From the NCBI RefSeq assembly GCF_011397635.1, contig NC_064767.1, forward strand, positions 4,089,501 through 4,153,500: a stretch of DNA of 64,000 nucleotides, in the 5' to 3' direction. Made by a program: the position numbers and the translations under genes. Shown here in pieces: positions 1 to 12,133 of the stretch. Within the stretch, counting starts at the first letter, position 1; the number at the start of each line of letters is the position of its first letter. The stretch comes from Epinephelus fuscoguttatus (lineage: Eukaryota > Chordata > Actinopteri > Perciformes > Serranidae). A model generated the notes under the pieces. The model was given only the letters and a program-made list of their open reading frames with translations, ran no database searches and had not been told where the DNA came from.

Positions 1-560
1 TTCTTTCATTGACTGCTGATGTCCTCTATTCTTATTCAGCTGTTGCTCAGAGGGATCTTTGTCTCTTTCAGCTGTCAGTCTGGTTGAACCATTGTACAGC
101 GTTTTGTTCTCCACACACAAAACAAACCCTTCATACTGAATACCATGTATTTGCTAAGAGGACTTTTTACAACCTAAAAGCATCAAAGAGCATTCAGACA
201 TGCATCTGACTGGACCCAATCAAGTTTGTGGCAGAAGAGTCAAAACTTTTCAACAGCAGTGTATGGATTTTTTGATTGGTGTGAGGGTTGGGGAAATTAT
301 GTTTGTTTCCTAGAAGACACAACTGAATGAGAACATCCCTGTCCACTGCCTCAAAAAAAAAAAAAAACATGCTGCATTCAGACCAGTTGGACGTATAAGA
401 GCAACTTTTTAGCAAGGCAGGAAAATGATGATTAAGAAGAGCAATCTTCTTTTCTTAAGACTCGTGTAAAAGCATGAACAGCCTTTTGTCATCTGTAAAT
501 ATCAAAAATATAATAATTAGCTTTTAGTAAGAAAAGTGCAGTATCGTATTTCATGTTAGT
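1..560. other. No gene seen
   Basis: AT-rich non-coding sequence with a short A run near 355-368. The open frames are short and have no recognisable domain, splice context or codon bias. Confidence 0.5.
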
Positions 561-730
561 TCAGATCTGAGATATCCAACAATTACTGTCAGCAATGGAG
601 TTCTTGAGAATGTGATAGCAACAGGAAAATGATCTCCGAATCATACAGAGAGCATGGTAGAGGGAGAACAGGATGGGACTAAAATTGAGCCCTGAGGGAC
701 CCCACAAGGGACATCTGCTGACGAACATGA
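560..730 (-). mobile_element. Decayed LINE reverse-transcriptase fragment
   Basis: Read on the minus strand, about 700-660 gives CGVPQGSIL followed by VP, close to the CGVPQGSILGP block that marks the fingers/palm region of non-LTR retrotransposon reverse transcriptases. A frame change then gives ILFSLY, the next block of the same motif. The rest down to 560 is too degraded to read. The block order matches L2/CR1/Rex-group LINEs of fish. Both ends are lost and several frame breaks are present, so it is a dead fragment. The motif is seen directly; the clade is inference. Confidence 0.5.
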
Positions 731-1261
731 GGAATTGCCTATTTTCACTGAAAACAGATAGGACCTGAGCCAACTCATGCTGAACCGGAGATACCCACCT
801 ACTGCTCAAGGCAATCAATTAACACTGCATGACCAATCCTGTCAGATGCTGCAATGAGGTCCCACTAAGGAAGAACTAAGCTCACAGGCTCTTTTATCTG
901 TTGTCAAAAGATTTTCCTTAAGGATATTCTTAAGAGATCTATATTGAATCTACAATAATTCACTTAAATTGTAGACATTCTATTGGCAAGTCCTTCTTAA
1001 AAATAAAGGATTAGTTTGGAGAGGGTGACGTTAAACCTGCATACATTTCTTTTTGGCCATTGGTCATACCGTATCAAGCTGTAAACACAGCATTGAGATA
1101 CTATAATTTTACCAAGCCGGTTTTGTTGGCAGACACAGAAACAATGACGTTCATTAAGAGTAATATTCTGGCTGTCTCTCCTGTTAACTCTGTTTTTTCA
1201 CCATCAGTCACTATTTCAACTGCTTGCTGTTTATTTTTGCACAGATTATGTAACAGCCCAT
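731..1261. other. No gene seen
   Basis: Single-copy-like AT-rich sequence between the LINE fragment and the first family B copy. Nothing recognised. Confidence 0.4.
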
Positions 1262-1635
1262 TCTCCAGAAGAAAATGTAGGGATTATGCGCTTCTGGAAA
1301 CCACAGATATGTTACAATTCAACATTTCCTAAGTATCATATCTTTTTTTTTTTTTTTTTTTTGAAGTGACATAGTATATGAGACTTTGTCACCAGGAGGT
1401 GGAGCGGACAGTGGATGGCCAGGCTGTTTTCTGGCAACTAGCGGCCAGTTTGTTTTCTTTTTGAACAAAAGAACATAACACATGTATTTTGTCTTTTCCT
1501 AACCATAAGCAAGTGTTATGTGCCTACATACTACCATGCATTAACCACAGCATTTAAATATATCCATGGTTTGCAGAAATGTACAATGACATTTTACTCT
1601 GGCGATTGGGTTGTGTGTACAGTTGGTTTATCCAA
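1262..1635 (+). mobile_element. Family B repeat, copy 1 (no minisatellite)
   Basis: This segment shares, in the same order, blocks with four other places in the window: an opening CCAGARGAAAATG block, a 'tatgagctgac..gtcA/ccAGGAGGTGGAG' block near 1376-1415, a 'cctaaccataa/ccacagca' block near 1500-1550, and a closing 'ACTCTGGCGATTGGGTTGTG' near 1597-1616. The closing block reverse-complements to CACAACCCAATCGCCAGAGT, which pairs with the opening CCAGAG block as an imperfect terminal inverted repeat. This copy lacks the 57-60 bp tandem unit present in the 5 kb copy. A T run sits at about 1344-1362. No coding capacity is seen, so it is non-autonomous. Confidence 0.55.
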
Positions 1636-2056
1636 CTTGGTCTCACTCCAAAATCATCGAAATCTGGCTCTTGGTCAGCGACTCCTGGCAACAGACACTG
1701 ACGAAAAAAGCCATAACATCAACATGATATGTGGACAGTTGCTGTTATTGTTTAACGGAAATATGGCGGGACAACAAGAGTTAAGGCTGCAGAAGTCCAA
1801 ATAAGGTGGGTGGGAGGGGTGGTTGATGGGTCCAACAACCACTGGCTTTCACCCAGGAGACTGTAAAGATTGTAAAGCCAAACCTTGTTCTTTTTTCCTA
1901 AACCCAACCACGTGTGTGCGTGTTTGCAAAACTTTACCATGTGCGTTTGTTGTTGAAGTAAAAATAAAACCCATCAATTTCCATTGTTGTACTCGATGTG
2001 GAAGGTCCATGACCAAATATTGGTATGTGACGAGGTCAGAGTGAGAATGTGTTGCT
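1636..2056 (-). mobile_element. Family A repeat, copy A1
   Basis: Reverse-oriented copy of the commonest dispersed repeat in the window. Its right end, GAGGTCAGAGTGAGAATGTG followed by TTGC (2032-2056), is the reverse complement of the left end seen at 38638 and 49609. Its left end starts CAACTTGGTCTCACTCC (1633 on). The internal blocks match other copies: a stretch around 'cccaaccacg', the 'aagccaaaccttgttctttttt' tract and the 'ttgatgggtccaacaaccac' tract. The ends form an imperfect 17-18 bp inverted repeat. It sits directly after a family B copy. No coding capacity. Confidence 0.6.
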
Positions 2057-4929
2057 CCATATGCTTCAGCCATCCTCCATCCAGAGCAAGTACTCTACCT
2101 TTCTACCTTTTTACTTTCACAGATCATCTGTATCATAGCAACCAGATGCAACCAAAGTGCTTTTCAATAGAACAGGTGATGCGGATAAAAACAACACTGA
2201 TGGAAGCGGAAGAGCGACCCTGTAGTCGTCTGTAATCGTTCCACAACTAGAAACCATGGATTACCAGAACTATCCAAAAACATGGACAATTATGAAGCAG
2301 CAGCCAAGAAGAAGCAAAAAAGGAATTACACTGCACAAATTGAGAAAGCTAACAGAATCACGTTTTACTGGATTGTATAATTAACATGGGATGAATTAAT
2401 GACTGACTGGCTGATGGTAGCAGCAGGAGTGAACCAAAACCTTTAGCAAAACTCTTTTCACTGGACAACTATAAGAACTTTACAACAGCAAAGTAGACCC
2501 TTCACAATTTCCTGTGGACCTAAATGGTGATGCCTTTAATGTCATGAAGAAAAGTACTTTATACACCACCCAATCCCTTGCAGTAGAGGCACTGAAAACA
2601 CAAAACACAAATATAATATTCAACGTCAGCCATTCTGACCTGCAACAGTAGTGTGGAAAACCGAATGATTATGTCAAAAAAAGTCATCACATAGAAACGT
2701 GGGCATTATTCAGTTATATGAAAGATTCTCACAAACCATGAAATTAACTGTAAATCTACAAAGAAAAACTAACAATGGAGAGTTCGACGCCATCAATCAC
2801 TGCTGAGCTGCTGCATGTTACACTTTACACTTAACCATAAGGCAGATTCATTTTCTTTATGCAAAAGAAACAGTGATTGTTTCTTCAACCAGTATGAGCA
2901 GTATGGAGGGCAGCTGTGTGTTAAATGAACTCAGTGGGAATTGTTGCTGTGTTACATGAGACAGGATCATTGGTTATCATGAGGAAACATGCTCGGCTCA
3001 GGACGGCAGGAGAAATGAAAGATGTGGCCTCCGAAACAGAAACCTCATATTAAAATAAAATTAACAAAAAAAAAAAAGTGTTTACAATGAGAATGTTCAT
3101 CAAATCTGATGACTGGTAAATAAAAACAGAATTCGTACTCAGTTCCAATGACGTACAGAACAAGGTTCCTGAACATGACAATGACTCTGGCTTTGTCGCA
3201 CTTGTCCTGCATGTTCTTTTTCCCCATTTATGTTCCTCAGTATTGCCAGTACATGTCGTCACAATTGTTTATTTACTTATCTAATACTTGTAGAAGAAAC
3301 TCCGACACACTGTCTAACTTGCTGCAACGTTTCGGTGACGCTGTCTGAAGTAGGAGACCTAAGACGGCTTATTTTTTGCATGTTAGACAATGTGTGGGAG
3401 TTTTTCTACAAGTTGTGCTCTGCTCGTCCCTTTCCTACGCACCTGTTTGAAAACAGATGTGCAAATGATTCCTTTGTTCTGAATTCATAATATCGCCAAT
3501 GACTGCAACAAAAACTTGCTCATAATTGCGTACCTATCAGACCCCTCTCACTTTATGCATGTCAAGGCATCTCCTAACCGGTGAAAGTTGTGCAGACAGG
3601 CTTATTGTCAGTCCAGGGGAACATCTGAGATGCTGAGTCAGAGGTTGAGACGAGTAGGAGGGAATGATCAGCATTGCCAACAGCTGCATTAACATCTACA
3701 GCTAAAACAGCAACGTCATTCATCACTTCACAAAGAGCTCTTGCAGCCCGACTGGAGCTACTCAAAGTATTTGTATTTTGTATTTAATGTAACTGAAGCA
3801 TTCAGAGAAACAGCCTAATGTTTTCTGTTTTGTGTTTATTACTGAGTGGGCAATTTATCCTCCTTTGTCCTGACTGTATTCCTGTACAAGTCGGCAAAGG
3901 TACTCTGAAGTTAACCCTTTCTTTGGTGGTAGTTAACAATTGTATACAGGCCATAACACTTTACAATTAAGGTTTCATGTGCACCCTTCCATCACAGCAG
4001 CAGTGTTAAAGGTGTTAATATTATTTCATTAAGATTTTTTTATGCAGAGAATGTGTAATAAGTTTCCAAAGCATTTACATGTTTTGCATTTACCTGATGA
4101 TTTATGGGAGGCATAAATATTACACAACTGCACAATTACAAAACTTTACAGTGCGGTTTTACCTCAACGTCTGACTTTGAAACTTTGTTTATGATGCCAG
4201 GAATTGTAATTAGCTGCTAAATAGCATCCTGAGAAGCTGACGCTGTGTTTGAGTAATTCCAAACATGATTTATGTTTAATGCTTTGTAATAAACATGATT
4301 AATGCCTCAGGCAAAGGATTAAATCTCTGCACAACATCCATATGCTGTGTGTTTTCTGTATATGTTTGGATGCAGGGACACAAATAAAGCGGGACTCAGT
4401 GCTGACACTGCAACAAGCTCACATCTCACACTGTGTAACTGGCAGCTGACATCACACTGTGTTGACAAAGTGCGACCTGATTTCAGGAACAATTCGTACC
4501 ATTGATGAGGTGTTGTACAGAGTGAGAGATGTTAAGAGGCTGAGCTATGCGAGCACTGACGAATTTCTTTTGTTTTCAGTTTTTCGCTTCTGCGCCTCAT
4601 ATTACATTTCATGTTATGCACAAGAGTGCAAAACTGGACTCTTTTTCCTTTAATCTTCACATGGAAATATCAAAGGTTGAAACAAACAACTCCTCTAAAT
4701 TTCACTTGTCCCTCTCCCCTTCTTTCTGTCTTTTTAATTCCTTTTCTGTATCCCTTTTCTATGTTTGGGAGAGAAGACTGCCATCTGAACTCTTGTGTTC
4801 AAACAGCAACACATGCATGTTTGATTAAGCTAATCTTTGGAAAACAGCTGGCCAGAAATGACGTCAGATCAGTCCAGATTCTGTTTTATTAACAAACAAC
4901 TTTAAATATCAAATAATAAACATCTTTTT
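2057..4929. other. No gene seen; single-copy-like
   Basis: About 2.9 kb of AT-rich sequence with a short A run near 3067-3077. I see no repeat family, no domain in any short frame and no convincing splice-flanked exon. Confidence 0.4.
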
Positions 4930-6095
4930 TCTCTGGTCTAGTTGCCAGAAAAAATGTTTGTATTTCTGCAGCCCATGAATACATTATGTTGCTATTTTCC
5001 ATACGTATCATATCAACATTTCAAAAGTGACGTAGTGTCTGAGCTGACTTAGTAATCAGGAAATGGAAGGGAAGGTGGATGGCGTGACACCTACACAAGA
5101 CGCCTGCCAAGCTGCAGACAAATAACAAAACTGGTTGTGATTTAGCAAGTCGTCATGTTTCCAGCAGCTTTTTGGTTTGTAGTGATGCGTCACTGTTGTT
5201 CCAGAGCGGATAGCGCCCTAACAAATGGTTGCTTTTTGCTGTATTTCCTGTCAGGATAGTGGCATTAAAAGCAGTTGATTTTTACCAAGACATCACTGTG
5301 TTTCCTGCCCAGATAGTGGCAAGAAACACAGTTGTTTTTTACCAAGATATTGCTGCATTTTCTGCCAGGATAGTGGTATGAAAAGTGGTTGTTCTACCAA
5401 GGGATTGCTGTGTTTCCTGTTGGGACAGTGGTAGGAACCACAGCTGATTTTTTACCGTGACACCGCTGCCTTTCTTGCCGGGATAGTGGCACGAAAAGTG
5501 CTTGTTTTGACTAAGACGTTGCTTTGTTTCCCGTCAGGATACCGGCACGGAACAGATGACATCGCTGCCCTTCCTGCCATAACAGCGGCATGAAAAACAG
5601 ATGCTTTTTGCCAAGACATCGCTGTGCTTCCTGCCAGAATAGTGGCGTGAAAAGCAGTTGTTTTAATTTAGATAACACTGCCTCTCCTACCGGGATGGTG
5701 GCATGCAATGCAGATTATCTTTATTACCAAGATACTGCATTTTTTACAGAGACATTGCTGAATTTATTAGAAGCATAGAGGCAAAAAAGTACAAGACAAA
5801 GACATTGCCGTGTATACTGTCCTGCCTTTCTTGCTAGGATAGTGGTATGAAAATTGCTTGTTTTTACCGACACATTACTGTGTTTTCTTTCAGGATAGTG
5901 GCATGAAAAGCAAATTAATTTCATCTCAACATCAGTTTTTCTTTTCTTTTCTATTCACGTTAACCACAGCACTGTTGAAATGTTTCCCATATTGGCTCGA
6001 TAAAAACATGCAAATCTAACTGCTGTTTGCAGAAATGTACGTCGTACGCTATTTTTCGGGTGATTGGGTTGTCACAGCATAATCAGTTTGTTTTC
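4930..6095 (+). mobile_element. Family B repeat, copy 2, with internal minisatellite
   Basis: The longest, uninterrupted family B copy. It opens with GTTGCCAGAAAAAATGTT (about 4940) and has the 'gagctgac..AGGAAATGGAAG' block near 5040. It then holds a 57-60 bp tandem array, and ends with 'accacagcactgttgaaatg' (5962 on) and 'GGTGATTGGGTTGTCAC' (about 6058-6075). Short inverted ends (CCAGAG/AATC type) and no coding capacity indicate a non-autonomous TIR element. Compared with the copy at 1262, the size difference is almost entirely the tandem array. Confidence 0.55.
5235..5925 (+). repeat. 57-60 bp minisatellite, about 11 units
   Basis: Each unit contains a version of TTTCCTGCCAGGATAGTGGC followed by 'atgaaaagcagttgtttttaccaagacatcgctg'. 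Unit cores recur near 5247, 5306, 5356, 5416, 5474, 5530, 5571, 5629, 5687, 5825 and 5890. Units differ from each other at many positions, so the array is old or was never homogenised. The same unit occurs singly at about 9010-9060 and 43390-43445 in the other B copies, showing that the array grew from an element-internal sequence. Confidence 0.7.
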
Positions 6096-7631
6096 ATTAT
6101 GTCTTATTCCCCCATCGGTATTACCGACTGTACAATCTTATCACAAATCCCACAAATGTAAAGTACCACCTCACAGTGTCCAGAATGCTTTGTACACAGT
6201 GGCTCTATAAAATAAACTCCATTCTAACTATGAAGTGGGAATGATATCCTGACATTTTCAGTCTACTTTTGGAGGTGACATATGCGCCTTCTAAACCATA
6301 AGTTGTATAATGTGACCTTTTCTTTTTGGCAGAGAGCTGAGTTTGTTGTTCTATCAATAACAAGAGCTGTCAGAGCTGTGTGCCTGTAAGCCTACGAGGT
6401 ACAGTAATACTCTTCTGATAATGCCTGTCTCTGTCCCGTGGCCCGTCTGTCTTTTTATTTGTTTCTGTCTGCTTTGTTTCTCTCCCTCTTTATCTCTCCC
6501 TGCTCCCCTCTGCTCTCCGTTATAATTCAAGCCTCATCTTAGCCTCAGAAATTAATCTGAAGTTTCCACAATGAGCTTAGATGGCATTACATATGCAAAC
6601 AAAAGTCTGATATTAAAAATCCAGCTTTGCCGCAGAAGGGGCTTGGGAGAAAAACACTGTATTTATTTTCAGCAATGCCCGGTTGATTCTGAACATTTGG
6701 AAACACTGGATTTATATTTGAGGAAGATGAATTACTTGTGTTTTACGGTTTACAATCTGTGAACAGACGCTCGTACTGATCTCTTCATGGGATGTTAAAT
6801 GTGTTGACACACAAGCAATATCATGTGATGTATGTTGCGGGGAGCGCTAACCAGACAGGGCTGCAGCTTCAAAACAGAGTGACAGAGATATATAATTACG
6901 CTCACCATCTGCTGAGTACATTAAAATCTGCACATAAGTGTTCAAAAGGTTTTTTTGTTTATAGATGGTTGATGAGTGGATGATTTTAATTTACACACAA
7001 CTAATGTGGGGTTACATTCCTCCATTCCTAATATTTTAATGCTCATCACTACACTGTCATTCCAGTGGGAAAACACACTGACATATCTGTGTTAAGTCAT
7101 CCACTGTCGCCATTTTCCCATGAAGACATTTCAGGGCCAGCAAAGCACTTAGCTTTGTAAAAAAAACAACCATGTCTGTTACACGAGGAGAACAATGACA
7201 CATCATACATGTGTCTAACTCGATTTTCTGAGGGTAAAAACATTCAACTATGAGTTGCTCATATATCAACTGAAGGACAAGGTTAGCAGCAAGAACTCCT
7301 CCTTCTCTACGTGTCATTACCTACTGCAAGAGACCCTGTAAACTCTGCAACATGCTGAGGAAACACGGCTGCTGATTAATTCTACATTTCAGTGTGTTCA
7401 ACGTTTTTGCTCCGGGTTCCCATTTGTGTTGATGATTTACGACTAAAGCCAAATTTTAATGAGCACAGTATCAGCTTTTGTTTCTTTTGACAAATGGTCC
7501 CTCTCCCACTCTACATGTGATGGAGCGCTGGCACGTGGGTCTGTAAACATGGCGGCTCATGACTTAGTAATGAAATGAAACTCAACAGGAAATTGAATCG
7601 GAAGAACGCCCCACTCTCAACTAGATTACGA

Positions 7632-7634
<3 letters not shown>
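6096..7634. other. No gene seen
   Basis: Includes a pyrimidine-rich stretch near 6465-6520 (tctccctctttatctctccc type). No recognisable exon or repeat family. Confidence 0.4.

Positions 7635-7676
<42 letters not shown>
7635..7676. repeat. (GT)n microsatellite
   Basis: Uninterrupted GT dinucleotides, about 21 units, directly visible. Confidence 0.97.
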
Positions 7677-7677
<1 letters not shown>

Positions 7678-8224
7678 TGGCTGATTAGGTCTTGGTGCTA
7701 ATGCATTTATAACCATTAGCCTGAACATCCATCGATCACCACCAACATATGCAAGATTAACATCAGAAATGTGAGTGTGTGCGTTTGCACCTTCACACCA
7801 AAGTGTAGAGTGTGTATATGTGTTTATGTGTCTGTGTTTACCCATACTACTGTGCGTGTGTGTTAATGACTGTGCTTAGGATTTGTGCTTAGGAAAGTAA
7901 AAGGCAAAAGAAGCAACATTTATCCATTAACAGCATCTGGCCACGTTTCCTAATCAATCTGTTTGTGTGGTCATTAGTTGTCGTGCTGGCTCACACTGCT
8001 AGTTGTGTTTTTTGTTGGATATTGGTAAGAGTAGTGTTTGTTCTGGAGCCTTTCACAGCCAGTCTACAGTGTTAACTTTTGGCATGTGCACTCAGTGTGA
8101 ACTGGCAGGGCTAAATTGGTATCTGTTCGGACAGATATCACTCCAAGTCGGCTGTACAGCAGATGATTGACAGTTCTGTCTTTCACTCAGACAACATGAT
8201 CCTATCCCTACTTGTCATAATTTG
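7677..8224. other. No gene seen
   Basis: GT-rich flank of the microsatellite, then single-copy-like sequence. Nothing recognised. Confidence 0.4.
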
Positions 8225-9225
8225 ATGCTTGGATGCCAAGTCACCAGAGGAAAATGCTGGCATTGTGCGTTTTTGCAAGCCACAAAAATACAATACATTC
8301 CATAAGTATGATATCAGCGTTTCTGAAGGGGTGTATATATGAGCTGACTTTGCCAGTGGCAGGCGGAGGGGAGATGCAGAGCACTGCAGACCAACAAACA
8401 GCAAAACAGGTTGTGATTTAGTGAGTCATCTCTTCGATACCATCAGTGTTTTAGGCTCCAATAGTGGGTGTTGTGGAGCAGCCAGTCAGCAAAGACACTT
8501 CCACAGAAAGCAGTTGTTTCCTGCAACATATTCTCACTCCCAACTTGTCACATACTTACTCAGTGGACTTTCACGTATGATGCGTGAGGTATCCTGGTTA
8601 CCTGTTGCTGTTGTTCTGGGACGCTGTGTCAATTTACGCTTGTTATGTGCATTGTGTCTTTTCAAAACACACTTCCGTTTCCATAGGAAACAAACACCCT
8701 CAAATTTATTTCCTTTGCAACAAATCAACAAAATCATCATGGTTTGGCTCAACATTCATACAGGAAGCAAACACTGGGCTCCTACGTGAAAGCCCAGGCT
8801 TTGTTGAACCTTTCCACCACCTATTCCTCCGCCCTCCAGCTCCCTAAGTTACATTGTGCAGCGATGTTATAAACTGAATCACCGCCCAGTGGCATATCAT
8901 ATCGCCACGAAATCATGGCTTTTCTCATCAGTGTCTGATGTGGAAATCAAAGACCAAGCGGTAGTATTTGACGACTTCAGAATGAGAATGGGTTGCTAAC
9001 TGAGACACCTTTGAGTTTCTTGCCGGAACAGTAGCACTAAGTGGTTGTTTTTTACCTAGACAGTGCCCTCAAACCCGGGTGTTTGAAGCTGGAACATGAT
9101 CTTTTTCGAACCATAACCAAGTTTTTTTTTGTCCCTACACCTAACCACACCATGAAACGTGTTGTTGAAATGTGAAATTTCAACATATCTGCTTCTGGCA
9201 ACTGGGTTGTGCCTGAGTAGAAGCC
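8225..9225 (+). mobile_element. Family B repeat, copy 3, split by family A
   Basis: The left part (8225-8521) carries CACCAGAGGAAAATGCTGGC and the 'tatgagctgac..ggcAGGCGGAGGGG' block. The right part (9000-9225) carries one minisatellite-type unit (CTTGCCGGAACAGTAGCAC), then 'cctacacctaaccacac' and 'GGCAACTGGGTTGTGCC'. The two halves are continuous with copy 2 once the family A element at 8522-8999 is removed. B was therefore present before A inserted. Confidence 0.6.
8522..8999 (+). mobile_element. Family A repeat, copy A2
   Basis: A 478 bp copy bounded by GCAACATATTCTCACTCC on the left and GAATGAGAATGGGTTGC on the right, which are inverted repeats of each other. Internal landmarks shared with other copies are 'cctggttacctgttgctgttgttctgggacgc', 'gtgcattgtgtcttttcaaaacac', 'catggtttggctc' and 'tttctcatcagtgtctgat'. 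The host sequence, a family B copy, is interrupted exactly here. The flanks TTTCCTG and CTAACTG are compatible with a decayed 7 bp target duplication, but this is weak on its own. Confidence 0.65.
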
Positions 9226-10330
9226 CCTGGCGTTAATACAGTGGCGCTGGGGCAGCTTTGCTTTGTATCTTGATGCACAAGGGTTCGGCGGTAAGTCCTG
9301 TGAGAGGACTCACGTGACAAAGAAGGGGTCAGCAGTTAGGTTTAAGCGACAAAATAACTTAGTTGAGGTTGAGGGTGAAAGTCCTGTGTTTGTTTGACCC
9401 ATCCACTCACCCTCAGAGAACTTCCACGATCTTTAATAAATGATGTGGATGGGTTTACATCAGAGTTGGTTGATAGCCTACGGATGCTGATGACACCAGG
9501 GACACGGCCCAGCTGGCGTATTTCAATGTCCTGGAAGTGAGACCAGGCTGACTTAAATGTCATCATACTGTGAATTCTGCTTTCACAACAATAACACCAC
9601 ATTCTTTGCTTCTAATTCTCAAAGTGGAAAATCATTCCTTTTAATTTCCATCAGCGACCCACCAACACCAGTTCCTGAATAAATCTCCAACAACAGAAAG
9701 GCCTTGCAGTTGCAGAACCAACCTTCAGTTTACATCTATCAACGTCTGCTCTTTTCATTTCCCTGGGCAAATTGCAAACAATTCTACAACACCAGACTTA
9801 TTTAATGTCAAGAGCCCGGAGCCCAATAGACCTGCAGTGTGAGTCTGTCTGCACCAGCTTGTGGGTGTATATGAACAAACAGCCAGTTTTTACTGCAATA
9901 TGCTGTACTCACAAACAGACTGAATGCAAGCAGACACAATAATCTCCTTTCAGTCACAATTGATTTCTGTCAGAATCCTAATTTGAGTTGCAGAGAAATG
10001 TGTGTTTCTTCCCATTGTTACAAAACTTTCCATCATGCTTCTGGCATTGAGACTCTGACGGCCTGTCATGTTGATTTGTATTGTCCGTTTGCTTTATTTA
10101 TTCATAGCTTGTGTTGAGAGGGTTTTTAATAAATTCAGCAACAAAATTTAGCTTTTTAAAATTTGTGATTAATACAAACATGAAGGCAATGACAACTATG
10201 GTGTCCCTCTTGGCACATTTGTAACCATCATTCTTCCTATTTTGATACTAAAAGAATTCATTTTAAGTCTTTGTCGTTTTGTTTTTTCCATTTCCAGGGA
10301 CTTTGTGCAAACCAATACACAATACAACTA
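9226..10330. other. No gene seen
   Basis: Single-copy-like sequence; no repeat family or exon recognised. Confidence 0.4.
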
Positions 10331-10338
10331 CAATACAA

Positions 10339-11039
10339 CAGGGATGCACAATATATATCAGGTCGATAATAGGACATTTTAATTATTATGTATTATTCCG
10401 ATAGTTAAAATTACAGCCAATAAATAGCACCAAACAAGGGCAGCATCTACACACCCAAAACAGTGGGTGGTGATACTTGTATGTTTAAACTCGTTTTGCA
10501 TTTGACAATAAACATGAAGAAGAAGAAGAGCGAGCAAAACATGCCGGGGTGTGGACGTCTTTCACAGCTCCAGAGGAAGACAACAGGATTGCGTCAAGGG
10601 TCTAATCTCCAACTGCCTGACACACGCTAGACCCAACGCTTAAAGACCGTCTCCAGAGTGTTAGCACTAGCTAATTAGCAGCAGCGGCTAACATCCAACA
10701 CCAAGCTTTTAAAAGGCTCGACTCTGTTGTTAAACCTATTCATAACCACTCTTCATGTGATGCGGCAGTTAGCGATTATTTGTATTGTTACCTCTCTGGC
10801 TGCTTGTTTTTGTTGTGTTAGCAATAGTGATGTCAGTTTGACTTGGTTCTGTCAGAGCTATGGAATATTAAATCAGCCATATTTTCTCACTGCTGTACAT
10901 CTCAGCCTTTCTTACCCTCAGGTGAACATAAACGACAGGTTGTACACTTCTTTTTGAGATGTAAAATTATCAGTTATCGGCCATGAAAAGCAGAAAATTA
11001 TTGGCATTGGTTGAATAAATCCGTATGGGTGCATCCCTA
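10339..11039. mobile_element. hAT-type MITE, 701 bp
   Basis: The ends are CAGGGATGCAC (left) and GTGCATCCCTA (right), an inverted repeat of 10-11 bp. They are flanked by 8 bp duplications CAATACAA (10331-10338) and CCATACAA (11040-11047), which agree at 7 of 8 positions. An 8 bp duplication and a short TIR of this shape are typical of hAT elements. There is no transposase frame inside; the middle is presumably a deletion derivative of a larger element. Confidence 0.75.
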
Positions 11040-11047
11040 CCATACAA

Positions 11048-11454
11048 CACCATGTTTTTTGGTCAAATTAAATTTGGTATCACTTTAATTTTAACTGCTT
11101 TGGTCACAATTATTATGGGTAGTGTAGACTCAAGTTTACACTTAACTTAATAAAGTTATGAATATTCCTTCAAGGGACATTCCTTTAGATTAAAGAACTT
11201 TCAAGTCTTGACTGAACCCAATTACTAACTGCTTGCACATTTTCATCTCTTACTCACACCATTTTCCTTCCCTCTCTTGTGTGTGTTTTTCCCCTTAGTA
11301 AGCCTTCTGTCCAATCATTTTAACTGCAGAAAAAACTCCACATCACAGTGTAGATTACCTCACTAAGAGTAAACAAAAAGCTCTGAGTCCTCTCTATCAG
11401 CCCAACAATCCTACCTGGGACCGAGGGATTATTCACTACGGGGTAGACAGCAGG
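11048..11454. other. No gene seen
   Basis: Single-copy-like sequence after the hAT element; nothing recognised. Confidence 0.35.
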
Positions 11455-11845
11455 GCAGATAGAGATGTAGAAAGAAAATGAGATGTCGGTAGAAGGATAG
11501 AGAGAGTGCAAATGGTATAGAGAAAAGTTTAAAAGAAAAGAGCTATAGAGAGGAAAGGAGGCATGAAGGGAGGATAATAGAGTAAGGGAGGAGAGGAAAT
11601 CTGTGGAGGTAATCCCTAAGATTCAAGGCTTTGTACACTCCATCATGGATGCATGGACGGGAGTGTGGACAGAGGTCAAAGGACGGATGAATGGAGGATA
11701 AAGTAATGGATGAGTAGAGGGAGAGAGGGAGTCATAAAGGGAGGTAGGGGTGTAAAGGCAGGCAGGGAGAAAGGGGAATAAAGTGAAAGATAGATGGATA
11801 TAGGTGGACAGAGGGGGTATTAAACAGTGCTTTAGAGAAGTGGAT
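11455..11845 (+). repeat. Purine-rich tract, about 390 bp
   Basis: The plus strand is strongly biased to A and G, with recurring AGAGAGGAAAGGAGG, GGGAGGAGAGGAAA and ATGGATG-type words. There is no exact unit. Frames on the minus strand here read as Leu/Pro/Ser-rich low-complexity peptide and are not credible genes. Confidence 0.6.
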
Positions 11846-12118
11846 AGGGGCCAAAGGACCACTAACAGCCTTTGGTTCTCTTACAGGATCACTATGATGG
11901 CTCACAGTCTGCTAATTCTGCTTTAATTCAACTTTTCTAGAAGGATTTTCATCACCTGAGAAAGCCTGAGTGACCATACTGCAATGCTGGTTTCCTGCCA
12001 GACACCAGTATGACTTTACTGTTTATCCTGAAGCTTGAAAAAAACATGCAGGCACATTCTTCAGGGCCCAAAGACGATGCAGAAGGTGTACATATTCAAC
12101 ACGAGATCGGTAAATTGA

Positions 12119-12133
12119 GGGGGGGGGGGGGGG
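12119..12133. repeat. Poly-G run
   Basis: About 15 consecutive G. A run like this is mutation- and assembly-prone. Sequence on either side (11846-12600) shows no gene. Confidence 0.85.

Noticed and set aside
5235..5925. CRISPR-like array
   Set aside because: Repeats are adjacent and diverged with no unique spacers of constant length, and the DNA is vertebrate. It is a minisatellite.
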